Positions 1 through 9,180 are shown, counted from the stretch's first letter. The stretch is 64,000 bases of DNA from Arcicella rigui (GCF_034929435.1 NZ_JAYFUM010000010.1:124001-188000); one strand, 5' to 3'. The notes: a model not told the origin generated them from the letters alone. Made by a program: numbers and translations.

Positions 1-291
1 TGATATCGATTTTTGGGTTTGCAATTATCTTGAATTATTGTAAAAAACCAATTTTAATTCCCTAAAATAGAAAAAATCAAACAAGCAATCTAAGAAAAAG
101 ATACTTCTATAAACTCAACATTACAATACAATTCCATACTTTTCAAAATTCAAAAAATCATTTCAATCAATTTAAGTGATAATTTACTGATTTGGGCGTT
201 GGCAGTCTGAGGTTTGTTATCTAATTTTACGCAGATTTTGAAGACAGAATCGTTTCGGCGATTCTCAACCTCACAACGATAAAAATAACCA

Positions 292-1275
292 ATGAGAGAA
301 ATACAATTCAGAGAGGCACTTCGTGAAGCATTAAACGAAGAAATGCGTAGAGACCAGTCAGTGCTTTTGATGGGCGAAGAAGTAGCCGAATACAATGGTG
401 CTTACAAAGTATCACAAGGTATGTTGGATGAATTTGGTCCAGACCGTGTTATTGATACACCTATCGCAGAATTAGGTTTTGCGGGTATTGCTGTTGGTGC
501 AGCCGCTAATGGTTTGCGTCCAATAGTTGAGTTTATGACTTTTAACTTCTCGTTGGTAGCCATCGACCAAGTAATCAACTCGGCTGCCAAAATGATGTCA
601 ATGTCTGGTGGACAGTACTCTTGTCCAATCGTTTTCCGTGGCCCAACTGGAAACGCAGGTCAATTGTCGTCACAGCACTCTTCAAACTTTGAAAACTGGT
701 ATGCCAATACTCCTGGTTTGAAAGTTGTAGTTCCTTCAAATCCTGCTGATGCAAAAGGTTTATTAAAATCTTCAATCCGTGATAATGACCCTGTTATTTT
801 CATGGAATCTGAATTGATGTATGGCGATAAAGGTCTTGTACCAGATGGCGAATACCTAACACCAATCGGAAAAGCACATATCGTAAAAGAAGGTACAGAC
901 GTTACAATCGTTACTTTTGGTAAAATGCTTTCAAGAGTAGTAATGCCAGCAGTAGCAGAGTTGACTAAAATGGGAATCAATGCTGAGGTAATTGATTTAA
1001 GAACGGTTAGACCAATTGATTACGAAACAGTGATTAATTCAGTGAAGAAAACAAACCGTTGCGTAGTAGTAGAAGAAGCAAACCCAATTGCTGCATTATC
1101 ATCAGAAATCGCTTACAACGTTCAGCGTTGGGCTTTTGATTTCATGGATGCACCAGTAATTCGTGTAAACTCATTAGATTTACCACTTCCTTATGCACCA
1201 ACTTTGTTAGAAGCCATTCTTCCAAGCGTTGCTCGTACTATTGAAGCAGTGAAATCTGTTACTTACAAGAAATAG
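292..1275 (+). CDS. pdhB: Pyruvate dehydrogenase E1 component, beta subunit
   Basis: A 327-residue protein of the normal length for a free-standing E1 beta subunit of the 2-oxo acid dehydrogenase complexes. With the alpha subunit it binds thiamine diphosphate and decarboxylates pyruvate to feed acetyl-CoA synthesis in the cytoplasm. The N-terminus (MREIQFREALREA) and the segment MGEEVAEYNGAYKVSQG near residues 27-43 are typical of the family, followed by the transketolase pyrimidine-binding and C-terminal domains (VIDLRTVRPID near 233). No alpha subunit or E2/E3 gene is adjacent, so the complex is encoded at scattered loci. A branched-chain 2-oxo acid E1 beta is the main alternative; the N-terminal sequence favours PdhB. 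A hairpin terminator follows. Confidence 0.93.
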   Translation: MREIQFREALREALNEEMRRDQSVLLMGEEVAEYNGAYKVSQGMLDEFGPDRVIDTPIAELGFAGIAVGAAANGLRPIVEFMTFNFSLVAIDQVINSAAKMMSMSGGQYSCPIVFRGPTGNAGQLSSQHSSNFENWYANTPGLKVVVPSNPADAKGLLKSSIRDNDPVIFMESELMYGDKGLVPDGEYLTPIGKAHIVKEGTDVTIVTFGKMLSRVVMPAVAELTKMGINAEVIDLRTVRPIDYETVINSVKKTNRCVVVEEANPIAALSSEIAYNVQRWAFDFMDAPVIRVNSLDLPLPYAPTLLEAILPSVARTIEAVKSVTYKK

Positions 1276-1311
1276 TTTATTCTTGATGCTCAAGAGTAAT
1301 CTCTTTAATAT

Positions 1312-1356
1312 AAAAAAATCGTCAGTTTATCTTTATGATAGGCTGACGATTTTTTG
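1312..1356 (+). terminator. Rho-independent terminator after pdhB
   Basis: Inverted repeat with 13-bp arms (AAAAAATCGTCAG / CTGACGATTTTTT) around a ~17-nt loop, ending in a T run, 37 bp after the pdhB stop. Confidence 0.8.
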
Positions 1357-1483
1357 TTTCTTGAAGTGATAAGTTTTGAATTTTAGCATGAATACTCATT
1401 TTCAAACCTTGAAGTAAGTACACCAAATCATGAAGTACCAACACCATAGCGACAGGCTAATGTTGAGCTTGTGTATTTGTGTT

Positions 1484-2332
1484 CTACAATTGATTGATTT
1501 CGCTTTCAGAAAGTCCTGTAAGCTTTATTATGTCTGCTGTCGAAAGCCCCATTTGCTTGGCAGCTTTCGCAACCTCTACACTTCTTTCTATCTTTCCTTC
1601 TGACTTTCCCTCATCAAAAGCAGTATCTATAACACCTTTCAAATCTCGGTAAGTTTTCAAACTATTTTCGTAACTATCCAAATCTGCTTGTCCATAATTT
1701 GCCAATTCTGCCTTCTCAAAAGCTTGAGTAAATACTTCATCACTAAATATTGTTGGGATTGTTTGAAAGTCTTCCAAATGTTTGATGAAATACAACCATT
1801 TATCCAAACGGGTTTCTAAGTCAGATTCGCTCAGATTGAAATTTGGCATTTCAAGATAAATGTAAGTCAGTTTCTCGTAAAATACCTTGCCATTTTGGTT
1901 TTTAAGTTTGATGCTGTGAACAAATTCACTTCGTTCATGTTCACTCTCATAGTCCCCAAACTTAAAATCTAAAATCCCAACACAATAAACAGCTTTCAAA
2001 TTATAGTTCCACTCCCCTTTTTCTGCTTGTTCACGAATTGGAAAAGTCGAATAATAAATAGTCCTTTCCTTGAAATAGTTTTGTTTGGCTTTCTGAAGTT
2101 CTACAATAAACTTCTCACCATTTTCATTTTCGCAATAGATGTCATAAATCGCTTTTCGGTCGGAATCGGTTTGTCCTAATTGTTCGGTATTTTTAAAATT
2201 AAGGTCAATAATTTTGTTGGTTTGAGGTAAAAGAGCATTCAAGAAGTCAATAAGCAAAGGCTTACTGGCTTCTTCACCAAAGATTTTTTTAAATCCAAAG
2301 TCTGTAAAGGGATTTATATATTTTGCTCTCAT
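1484..2332 (-). CDS. Rpn-family recombination-promoting nuclease / PD-(D/E)XK putative transposase
   Basis: 282 residues of the Rpn/PDDEXK_2 family (transposase_31-like nucleases). The start MRAKYINPFTDFGFKKIFG is diagnostic. The nuclease core is visible as D64 in AIYDIYCEN and E78-x-Q80 in FIVELQKAK. The C-terminus has a low-complexity EGKSEGKIERS linker and a short helical tail (GLSTADIIKLTGLSESEI), as is common in this family. E. coli relatives cut DNA and raise RecA-independent recombination; in Bacteroidota they are abundant and often multicopy. No terminal inverted repeats or target duplication are visible, so this is a stand-alone nuclease gene rather than a complete insertion sequence. 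Confidence 0.88.
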   Translation of the reverse strand: MRAKYINPFTDFGFKKIFGEEASKPLLIDFLNALLPQTNKIIDLNFKNTEQLGQTDSDRKAIYDIYCENENGEKFIVELQKAKQNYFKERTIYYSTFPIREQAEKGEWNYNLKAVYCVGILDFKFGDYESEHERSEFVHSIKLKNQNGKVFYEKLTYIYLEMPNFNLSESDLETRLDKWLYFIKHLEDFQTIPTIFSDEVFTQAFEKAELANYGQADLDSYENSLKTYRDLKGVIDTAFDEGKSEGKIERSVEVAKAAKQMGLSTADIIKLTGLSESEINQL

Positions 2333-2555
2333 CGTACTTAGCTAATACATTTAGACAAATTTAAACAAATTTTGTCTATGTCAGGTTTCACAGTCCAATT
2401 TTGTATGGTCGCTAATTGCATTACGCACAACGTAAAAAGCTTGGCGATATGGTGAGTATTGTTTTGATATGTATAAACTTAAAACGTTTCACCAACTTCA
2501 ACCATCTACAATTGTATAAATACATAAAAGTGCTAATCACTTCTCACATAAACAA

Positions 2556-3989
2556 TTATTGCTCCTCGCTATCAGCTTTACTATTTTTTGTCCAATAAAA
2601 GTAAAATGGTAAACCTGTTGCCATTAACCCTAATCCACTAAGTGCTTCTTCTGGTTTTTCAATTAATGTATTTACGATTAATACAATACAAAAAAGTACA
2701 AAAATAGCTGGCACAATTGGATAGCCTATTACTTTGTAGGGGCGATGTGCATCGGGCATTTTTTTACGCAAAACAAAAACCCCAAAAGCGGTTGCACCAT
2801 AAAAAATAAAGGCTGCAAAAATCAACATATCTGTCAACTGGTCGAATGTTCCCGACATCACTAACAGGGAAGTCCAAATAGCTTGAATAAACAAGGCTCT
2901 TGAAGGCGTATTATACTTGGGATGAATATAATCTACGCTTTTGAAAAAGAGTTTATCATTTGCCATCGCATAAAACAACCTCGAAGCCAACAACAGTGTA
3001 GTACTTGCACAATTGAAAGTGGTTACTAAAATCAACCCAGAAATCAGTATTCCTCCCCAAGAACCTAAAAAGTGATTAACCACTGCAACGGCTGCAATCC
3101 CATTTTTAGATTCGTAAATTTGAATAAATTCATCAATTGGTAAAATATACAAATACACAAAGTTCATCGACATATACAATGCCATGATAATTAGCGTACC
3201 AATGATGAGTGCTAAAGGTAAATTTTTCTGTGGGTTTTTCATTTCACCACCAATAAAACCAACGCTCGCCCAACCTTCATAACCCCAAAAAGCACTCAAA
3301 CAAGCCAATGCCAATGCTTTGAAAAGCGTAGCACCCGACATCTCATCAGCATTATATCTTACACTATTGGTTGTAATATTTTCTAAGCTTCCGACACTTG
3401 ATAATAAACCCAAAACGATAATTAGCAACATCACCGTAATCATCAGGGTTGTTAGTACTCTACTCAAATTCTCGCCCAGTTTTAATCCTTTATAATTGAA
3501 ATACGTCAAGAAAATAATTAAAGAAATGGCAACTATCTTAACACTGAGGTTATCGAAAGGATGTAAACCTATAAAGGAGATTTCGGATAAAGAAGCAGCA
3601 GTGGTCGGAAAAGGAAATACGCTATTTAAAGATTGTGAAAAAACATAAGCAATAGAAGCGATTGAAGCGGTACGAATAACAGCAAAATTTGTCCAACCGA
3701 ATAAAAAGGCAAAAAAACGATTGTAGATTTTACGAAAGTAAACAAATTCTCCACCAGAATCTGCCAACATACTGGCTACTTCGGCATTAGAAAGCGTTCC
3801 CGCCAAGCTGATTAATCCGGCTACCAACCAAGCAATCAATACTAAAGATGGCGATTGTAACTCTGCTGACATGGGTGCTACTTTTTTGAAAACACCTGTA
3901 CCAATCACAGAACTAATGATAAGTACAGTGGCAGACGTTAGTCCAATAGAACGAACTAATTTTCCTTGATTCGGAGGAGTGGGAGTCAT
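2556..3989 (-). CDS. APC-family amino acid permease
   Basis: 477 residues, about 12 hydrophobic segments, with the APC-superfamily signature SSVIGTGVFKK near residues 26-36 (TM1 unwound glycine motif). Members import or exchange amino acids across the inner membrane using the LeuT fold. The sequence resembles LAT/SteT-type permeases more than the cationic transporter encoded at 32075-33730. The gene is monocistronic, convergent with no close partner, and the substrate cannot be read from sequence. Confidence 0.88.
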   Translation of the reverse strand: MTPTPPNQGKLVRSIGLTSATVLIISSVIGTGVFKKVAPMSAELQSPSLVLIAWLVAGLISLAGTLSNAEVASMLADSGGEFVYFRKIYNRFFAFLFGWTNFAVIRTASIASIAYVFSQSLNSVFPFPTTAASLSEISFIGLHPFDNLSVKIVAISLIIFLTYFNYKGLKLGENLSRVLTTLMITVMLLIIVLGLLSSVGSLENITTNSVRYNADEMSGATLFKALALACLSAFWGYEGWASVGFIGGEMKNPQKNLPLALIIGTLIIMALYMSMNFVYLYILPIDEFIQIYESKNGIAAVAVVNHFLGSWGGILISGLILVTTFNCASTTLLLASRLFYAMANDKLFFKSVDYIHPKYNTPSRALFIQAIWTSLLVMSGTFDQLTDMLIFAAFIFYGATAFGVFVLRKKMPDAHRPYKVIGYPIVPAIFVLFCIVLIVNTLIEKPEEALSGLGLMATGLPFYFYWTKNSKADSEEQ

Positions 3990-4184
3990 ATTATGTGGTT
4001 TTTAGGATGAATATTTTATACAAATTAATCAACTATGCCAAGAATAGCAAAAAAACTCGCCAAACTCAACACTCAGAAATCTGTAATATAAAAAAAATGC
4101 TTGGGAATAATAATGTTTCACTGACCTGAGTCAGGACAGACACTCAGCTTAACACTTATTTTCTTTAATTAACAATAATTTTAA

Positions 4185-4192
4185 TAACTTTG
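4185..4192 (+). promoter_or_regulatory. Candidate -7 element of a Bacteroidota sigma factor promoter
   Basis: TAACTTTG matches the TAnnTTTG -7 consensus and lies 31 bp before the ATG chosen for the DUF5916 gene. A clear -33 TTTG is not present, so support is partial. Confidence 0.35.
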
Positions 4193-4222
4193 TCTATATT
4201 TCAACCGCTTAGTCCGTCAACA

Positions 4223-6421
4223 ATGAAAAAACTATTACCTTACTTATTCCTCATATTTAGCTTACCTTCCTTTGCTCAAAAGATAAACGAATCGTTTCAA
4301 TATCATATCAAACCTACTCACTCTAAAATTAGAATTGATGGTATTTTGGATGATGAAGCTTGGAAAAATACAGAAACTGGAAAAGACTTTTGGATGATGA
4401 CACCAATGGATACTTCCTTGAGCCATGTACCAACTGAAGTAAAATTAACTTACGACGATAACTTTTTGTACGTAAGTGCCATTTGCTACGAACAAGTAAA
4501 AAACAAAGGTTTTGTGGTAGAATCTTTGAAAAGAGATTTTAGCTTTGGTAATAATGACAACCTTTGGCTGATTTTAGAGCCTTTCAATGATTTAACCAAT
4601 GGTTTTGTTTTTGGTGTAAATGCCGCAGGAGCACAATTTGATGGTATCATTTCGGAAGGTACAAACTTGAATGCCAATTGGGACAATAAATGGCATTCTG
4701 AAACTAAATATCATGGCGACCACTGGACTTTCGAGGCTGCTATTCCATTCAAAACTTTACGCTACAAAGCTGGAGAAACCCGTTGGGGCATAAATTTTAG
4801 TAGATTAGATTTAAAATCTGGAGAAAAATCTACTTGGGCAAAAATTCCACGACAATACTTTAGCATTACCTTGGCATATACAGGCGTGCTGATTTGGGAT
4901 ACTCCCCCTCCTACTCCCAAAAACAACATTTCGGTAATTCCCTATACTTTGGGGGGAATGAGCAAAAACTTTCAAGATGGCTCGGCTACTACTTTCCGAA
5001 AAGATTTTGGCTTAGATGCCAAGATTGCCGTTTCGTCTGCGTTGAATTTAGATTTAACAATCAATCCCGACTTTTCGCAAGTTGATGTCGATAAACAAGT
5101 AACCAACCTTAGCCGTTTTGAATTGTTTTTTCCAGAAAGAAGACAGTTTTTCTTAGAAAATGCCGACCTCTTCAATAATTTTGGTTTGAGTAGCATTCGT
5201 CCATTTTTCTCAAGAAGAATCGGTTTGGGTGTTCCGATTGACTACGGTGCAAGGCTGAGTGGTAAAATCAACAACAACCTTAGAATCGGTGCGATGAATA
5301 TCCAAACAGGAATAAATTCAGCAGAAAACCGTCCTGCTCAAAATTTTTCGGCTTTGGTACTTCAACAAAAAGTATTCAAACGCTCGAATATTGGCTTGAT
5401 GATGCTGAATAAGCAATCCTTAAATTATGATGCCAATATCAACAAAGACTTTTCAGATTACAACCGCAACATTGGTTTAGAGTACAATTTAGCTTCTTCA
5501 AGTAATTTATGGTTGGGGAAAGCCATGTACTTAAAATCATATAGCCCGAATGTCAAAAATGATGATTATGTAAGTGCCTTCAATGTTTTTTACAATGGTT
5601 TAACATTTAACGGCTCAGTTCAATACGAATACGTGGGTAAAAATTATAATCCAGAAATCGGTTATGTGCCTCGAACGGGTTATCATAAAGTAAACATTCC
5701 GATTCAGTATAATATTTATACCCAAACGCCAAGTAGCAAAATCCAATATCATGCCCCAGCGATTGCTTCTTATGCTTACTGGAACACCGATAAAGTAATG
5801 ACGGATTTACAAAATCAGTTTTATTATATCGTTGCTTTAAAAGATAGAAGTAGCTTTTATGCTTTTTACGAAACTAATTATATTCGCTTACCTTTTGCCT
5901 TCGACCCGACTAATGAAGGCAACAAATATTTACTGGCTGAAGGAAGCGAGCATAGATTCAATACATTCAATGTAAATTATCTTTCTACGCCACGAAAAAG
6001 ATATACTTTTGGTTTTACGGGTACTTATGGTGGCTATTATGGCAATGGCAAGTTACTCAGTCTTTCGGGAGATGTGGGCTACCGTTTTCAGCCTTACGTA
6101 AGTTTATCGGCAAACATAAATTATGTGAGTATCGAAGATGTGAAAGTACCTGTGAAAGACCAAGCTGACCAAATACTAAAATCAAAATTCTGGTTAGTAA
6201 GTCCGAAAATTGATATTACTTTTACCAACCGATTGTTCTGGACTACTTTTATTCAGTACAACGAACAAGTACAAAACGTAAATATCAATAGCCGTGTACA
6301 ATGGCGTTACAAACCTGCTTCGGATATATTTTTGGTTTATACCGATAATTACATTCCGGGAAACCTAAATATCAAAAACCGAGCGATTGTATTGAAGCTT
6401 ACTTATTGGTGGAATTTGTGA
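4223..6421 (+). CDS. DUF5916 outer membrane protein with CBM9-like N-terminal domain
   Basis: About 732 residues. The ATG at 4223 is preferred to an upstream in-frame TTG because it gives a clean signal peptide (MKKLLPYLFLIFSLPSFAQ). Residues ~25-220 look like a family 9 carbohydrate-binding fold (KIRIDGILDDEAWKNT, KLTYDDNFLYVSAICYE). The rest is the DUF5916 region, with the hallmark INPDFSQVDVDKQVTNLSRF and FFPERRQFFLEN motifs and many alternating amphipathic strands ending in an aromatic residue plus W-x-L, as expected for an outer membrane barrel. The function of the family is not established; a role in glycan or ligand uptake at the surface is inference. Confidence 0.85.
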   Translation: MKKLLPYLFLIFSLPSFAQKINESFQYHIKPTHSKIRIDGILDDEAWKNTETGKDFWMMTPMDTSLSHVPTEVKLTYDDNFLYVSAICYEQVKNKGFVVESLKRDFSFGNNDNLWLILEPFNDLTNGFVFGVNAAGAQFDGIISEGTNLNANWDNKWHSETKYHGDHWTFEAAIPFKTLRYKAGETRWGINFSRLDLKSGEKSTWAKIPRQYFSITLAYTGVLIWDTPPPTPKNNISVIPYTLGGMSKNFQDGSATTFRKDFGLDAKIAVSSALNLDLTINPDFSQVDVDKQVTNLSRFELFFPERRQFFLENADLFNNFGLSSIRPFFSRRIGLGVPIDYGARLSGKINNNLRIGAMNIQTGINSAENRPAQNFSALVLQQKVFKRSNIGLMMLNKQSLNYDANINKDFSDYNRNIGLEYNLASSSNLWLGKAMYLKSYSPNVKNDDYVSAFNVFYNGLTFNGSVQYEYVGKNYNPEIGYVPRTGYHKVNIPIQYNIYTQTPSSKIQYHAPAIASYAYWNTDKVMTDLQNQFYYIVALKDRSSFYAFYETNYIRLPFAFDPTNEGNKYLLAEGSEHRFNTFNVNYLSTPRKRYTFGFTGTYGGYYGNGKLLSLSGDVGYRFQPYVSLSANINYVSIEDVKVPVKDQADQILKSKFWLVSPKIDITFTNRLFWTTFIQYNEQVQNVNINSRVQWRYKPASDIFLVYTDNYIPGNLNIKNRAIVLKLTYWWNL

Positions 6422-6425
6422 TATC

Positions 6426-6513
6426 AGCTATGAGCCTTGAGCTGTGAGCTTTTTAAATTGCTTATTTATCAAAAAATAAAAAGCTCGTAGCTCATAGCTC
6501 ACGGCTCACAGCT
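6426..6513. repeat. Imperfect inverted repeat built from AGCTATGAGC-type words
   Basis: The left arm 6426-6454 and right arm 6478-6513 pair imperfectly. Each consists of repeated ten-base words such as AGCTATGAGC and AGCTGTGAGC. The same vocabulary recurs at 63336-63637, which makes this a dispersed intergenic element. It lies between the DUF5916 and SelW-like genes, in front of the latter. Confidence 0.7.
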
Positions 6514-6526
6514 AAAAAGCTAAAAT

Positions 6527-6811
6527 ATGAAACCCAAAATAACCATAGAATACTGCCCAAAATGCAACTGGCTGATGCGTTCGGCTTGGATGGCACAGGA
6601 ATTACTGACGACTTTTGTTGAGGAATTAGGAGAAGTAAGTTTACGCCCAAGCGAAGTATCGGGGCGATTTCAAGTGTTTTTAGAAAATGACCTTATTTTT
6701 GATAGAAAAAGAGAAGGTCATTTTCCAGAAGCAAAAGAACTCAAACAAATTGTAAGAGACAGAGTTTGTCCTGAAAAAAGTTTAGGACATTCTGATAAAA
6801 AATCTACTTAA
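6527..6811 (+). CDS. SelT/SelW/SelH-family (Rdx) thioredoxin-like protein, cysteine form
   Basis: 94 residues, short as usual for bacterial SelW homologues. The redox motif C10-P-K-C13 follows the first beta strand (KITIEYCPKCNW), and the conserved F-x-V-F-x-(N)-x-L-I-(F/W)-(D)-R-K-x-x-G-x-F-P strand-turn region is present as FQVFLENDLIFDRKREGHFP. Eukaryotic SelW carries selenocysteine at the first of the two positions (CxxU or UxxC types); here both are Cys codons. A cytosolic thiol-redox role is expected but the substrate is unknown. The gene overlaps the convergent HD-PycTM gene tail-to-tail by 8 bp. Confidence 0.85.
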   Translation: MKPKITIEYCPKCNWLMRSAWMAQELLTTFVEELGEVSLRPSEVSGRFQVFLENDLIFDRKREGHFPEAKELKQIVRDRVCPEKSLGHSDKKST

Positions 6812-8027
6812 AAAAAGTAACGGCAATAGCAAAAGAAATAACCGATGCTACAAAACCAAACATAAATACCGTATAAGAAAAACGAAGAAATTTGTATTTT
6901 TCGCCCAATACTTTACCTAAATAATAAATATCACGGGTCATGCTGGCGTAGAGGAAATCAGAATCATTCATCATTTCTTTCATTCCCCATTCATAATCGT
7001 TCAATTCCATTTGGTGGAAATTGCCAAAAAACAACAAATTGGCACTTTTCTGCTCAATATCTTCTCGTGAAAATTTACCAGAAGTAACATTCGGACGAAC
7101 CGCCAGAATAGCAAAAATCGTAGCAATCAAGCAAACCGTTGTTAATAAAGCCGTAGGAATGATTAGATTTGGCCAATCTTCCAGTTTTCTTACCAACACA
7201 CTTAGCACCAAAGAAATAATAATTGAATTGACGGAAATCATTATGTTTGCTTTGTTATCAGCCATTGCCGACAACTGTAAATGATTTGCCGAAGTAGTTC
7301 TAAACATGGTTTCTATACCACGCTCAGGTTTTTTTATTTTTTCTTCTTTTCTTAATTTTTTCTCCGACTTTGTTTCCTGTAATTCCTCAAATTTTAATGA
7401 AATATTTTCTGTTGAAACATTGTCTAAATTCATTTGCTGAAATTCAGCCAATTTAGTAATTCCCTTTTTTAAATTTTCTTGTTTCAAAGGTTCAAAATGT
7501 TCACGGGCATATTCGGTATAATATTGATGATTTTGAATTAAATCAACAGTTGATTCCCACCATTTTTTCTCGTCAATCGCTTTCAAAATAGAACATAATT
7601 CTACTCGAAGAGCCTCGGAATAATTCATAAAATCAGGCGAAGCCAAATGCGACAAATCGGCATCACACAAAATCATTTCTTTTTTATTTTGTGGATTTTG
7701 TGGCATTTTGGTTGCTTCTATACAACCTAAAACTTTTTCAATACGTTTTTCTGGAACTTCCAGCCCCAACAAAAACGTTTTCGCCATAAGTTTACTTCTT
7801 TCCTCGTGGTTGATACAACCTTCTTGATAGCCAATATCGTGTAGCCAAGCAGCAATTAGTATGGTTTCAAGAGATTTATCCGAAAGGTCAGATGCTTTAC
7901 CAATTTCCTCCGCTTTCTTTACCACATGATGAGTATGCTGTGCATTGTGATAAATCAATTCAACAGGTAATTTCTTTAAAATTCCTTCGGCATATTCTTG
8001 TACCTTTATCAGCAATTCAGTTTGCAT
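6804..8027 (-). CDS. HD-domain phosphohydrolase fused to a Pycsar-effector transmembrane (PycTM-like) domain
   Basis: About 407 residues; the ATG at 8027 is preferred to an in-frame TTG two codons upstream. Residues ~20-190 form an HD domain: an early H-N-x-x-H-x-x-H-V segment (YHNAQHTHHVV), the H63-D64 pair in WLHDIGY, a further His in INHEERS, and CDADLSHL with the distal Asp. A charged linker (residues ~200-235) precedes the C-terminal PycTM-type region, starting at FRTTSANHLQLSAMADNKANIMISVNS and holding three to four membrane helices. In Pycsar anti-phage systems PycTM effectors respond to cCMP or cUMP. Here no cyclase is adjacent, and the HD domain could act on nucleotides. Bacteroidota encode many such stand-alone fusions, so a defence role is inference. 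Confidence 0.8.
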   Translation of the reverse strand: MQTELLIKVQEYAEGILKKLPVELIYHNAQHTHHVVKKAEEIGKASDLSDKSLETILIAAWLHDIGYQEGCINHEERSKLMAKTFLLGLEVPEKRIEKVLGCIEATKMPQNPQNKKEMILCDADLSHLASPDFMNYSEALRVELCSILKAIDEKKWWESTVDLIQNHQYYTEYAREHFEPLKQENLKKGITKLAEFQQMNLDNVSTENISLKFEELQETKSEKKLRKEEKIKKPERGIETMFRTTSANHLQLSAMADNKANIMISVNSIIISLVLSVLVRKLEDWPNLIIPTALLTTVCLIATIFAILAVRPNVTSGKFSREDIEQKSANLLFFGNFHQMELNDYEWGMKEMMNDSDFLYASMTRDIYYLGKVLGEKYKFLRFSYTVFMFGFVASVISFAIAVTFFK

Positions 8028-8051
8028 AATCAACTTGTAATTAATTAAAAT

Positions 8052-8906
8052 ATGATGATTTCTTTCAAAACTCTACTTCTACTTACTTTTGTTCCATTAG
8101 CTTTTACTTCTTGTAATTCAGAGAAAAAGCATCACGAAAAAAAACTCAGTGAAGAAACCATGGACGCATATTCTGTGAGATATGATTTGGAAAATCCAAG
8201 TCAAAAAATTAAGCTCCCTAACAGTCTTCAAGAAATTTCGGGCTTGTCATTCTATAAAACTAATCAATTAGCCTGCATTAATGACGAACAAGGCAAAGTA
8301 TTTATTTTTGATTTAGATAAAAAAGAAATCAGCGAAAAAATTCCCTTTGGCAAAACAGGCGACTACGAAGGCATAGAAGTAGTTGGAAATGAGGTATTTG
8401 TACTGAAAAGTAACGGTATGATAAAGGGCTTTAAAATTGGTGAAGCTTTTGAAAGACAAATCGACTGTACTAATCCTGATGTACTTGAATACGAAGGACT
8501 TAGCTACGACCCCACTACCGATAATTTACTTTTAGCTGCCAAAGTTCGCATTAAAGACAAAGACGATAAAAAAACGATTTACGCTTATAGTTTCAAAAAT
8601 CAAGTATTGTCAAAATACATTTCAATTCCAGAAGAAGCAGTAAAAACAAAAATTGGAGGAAAACTTTTTCGTCCTTCGGGCATAGCCATTCATCCGCTTA
8701 CTCAAGAGATTTTTATCGTCGCTTCGCAAGGAAAAAAACTGTTGATTTTATCAAAAGATGGCGAAAAAGAAGTCTTAATTGATTTGAACTCTTCGCTATT
8801 CAGACAACCCGAAGGCATTTGCTTTACGCCAAACGGTAATCTTTATATTTCTTCAGAAGGCGACGGCGGCGATGGCTATATTTTAGCTTTTGATTATAAG
8901 AAGTGA
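8052..8906 (+). CDS. SdiA-regulated-like beta-propeller lipoprotein
   Basis: 284 residues. A lipoprotein signal with lipobox FTSC places the acylated Cys at residue 21. The mature part resembles the SdiA-regulated/phytase-like six-bladed propeller family: LPNSLQEISGLSFY, a repeated YEG(I/L) motif (DYEGIEVVGNEVFVLKSNG, EYEGLSYDPTTDNLLLAAK), FRPSGIAIHPLTQEIFIVAS and QPEGICFTPNGNLYISSEGDG. Proteins of this type sit in the envelope; the ligand is unknown. It is divergent from the HD-PycTM gene, with 24 bp between the start codons, so the two probably share one promoter region. Confidence 0.8.
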   Translation: MMISFKTLLLLTFVPLAFTSCNSEKKHHEKKLSEETMDAYSVRYDLENPSQKIKLPNSLQEISGLSFYKTNQLACINDEQGKVFIFDLDKKEISEKIPFGKTGDYEGIEVVGNEVFVLKSNGMIKGFKIGEAFERQIDCTNPDVLEYEGLSYDPTTDNLLLAAKVRIKDKDDKKTIYAYSFKNQVLSKYISIPEEAVKTKIGGKLFRPSGIAIHPLTQEIFIVASQGKKLLILSKDGEKEVLIDLNSSLFRQPEGICFTPNGNLYISSEGDGGDGYILAFDYKK

Positions 8907-8921
8907 TTGAGTGAGTTGGTG

Positions 8922-9134
8922 AATTGTGAATTAGTGAGTTGTGAATTAGGGCTGTACGAAAGATTATAAAAACTATTGTTTTCGGATTTCAGCTTAACAA
9001 AACGTTTTTGGAGGAAATATTTATCCGAAATCAGAAATCCCAAATTGCCTTAAAACTTTCGTACACAATTAAGTTGTGAATGAGAAATGAACTAATAATT
9101 AATTCACTAATTCACAACTCACTAACTCACAATT
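8922..9134. repeat. 213-bp imperfect hairpin element
   Basis: Outer arms 8922-8949 and 9107-9134 are 28-nt complements with one mismatch, made of AATTGTGAATTAGTGAGT-like words. Further nested arms pair (TGTACGAAAG at 8953-8962 with 9056-9065; TTTCGGAT at 8980-8987 with 9023-9030). No ORF or transposase is inside. It fills the space between the lipoprotein gene and the metallophosphoesterase gene. Confidence 0.7.
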
Positions 9135-9180
9135 AAAATAAGTATTACTAAACCATATAAAGCTATTAATTCTCTAAAAT

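Noticed and set aside
1..291. Coding sequence upstream of pdhB
   Set aside because: The only frames present are antisense or lack any family pattern; I see no supported gene or clear promoter in this stretch.
1484..2332. Complete insertion sequence
   Set aside because: No terminal inverted repeats or flanking direct repeats could be found around the Rpn-type gene.
2416..2598. 60-residue open frame between the Rpn nuclease and permease genes
   Set aside because: The composition looks like translated AT-rich spacer, there is no family match, and it overlaps the end of the permease gene on the other strand.
6527..6811. Selenoprotein
   Set aside because: Both redox positions are ordinary Cys codons, and there is no in-frame TGA followed by a SECIS-like hairpin.
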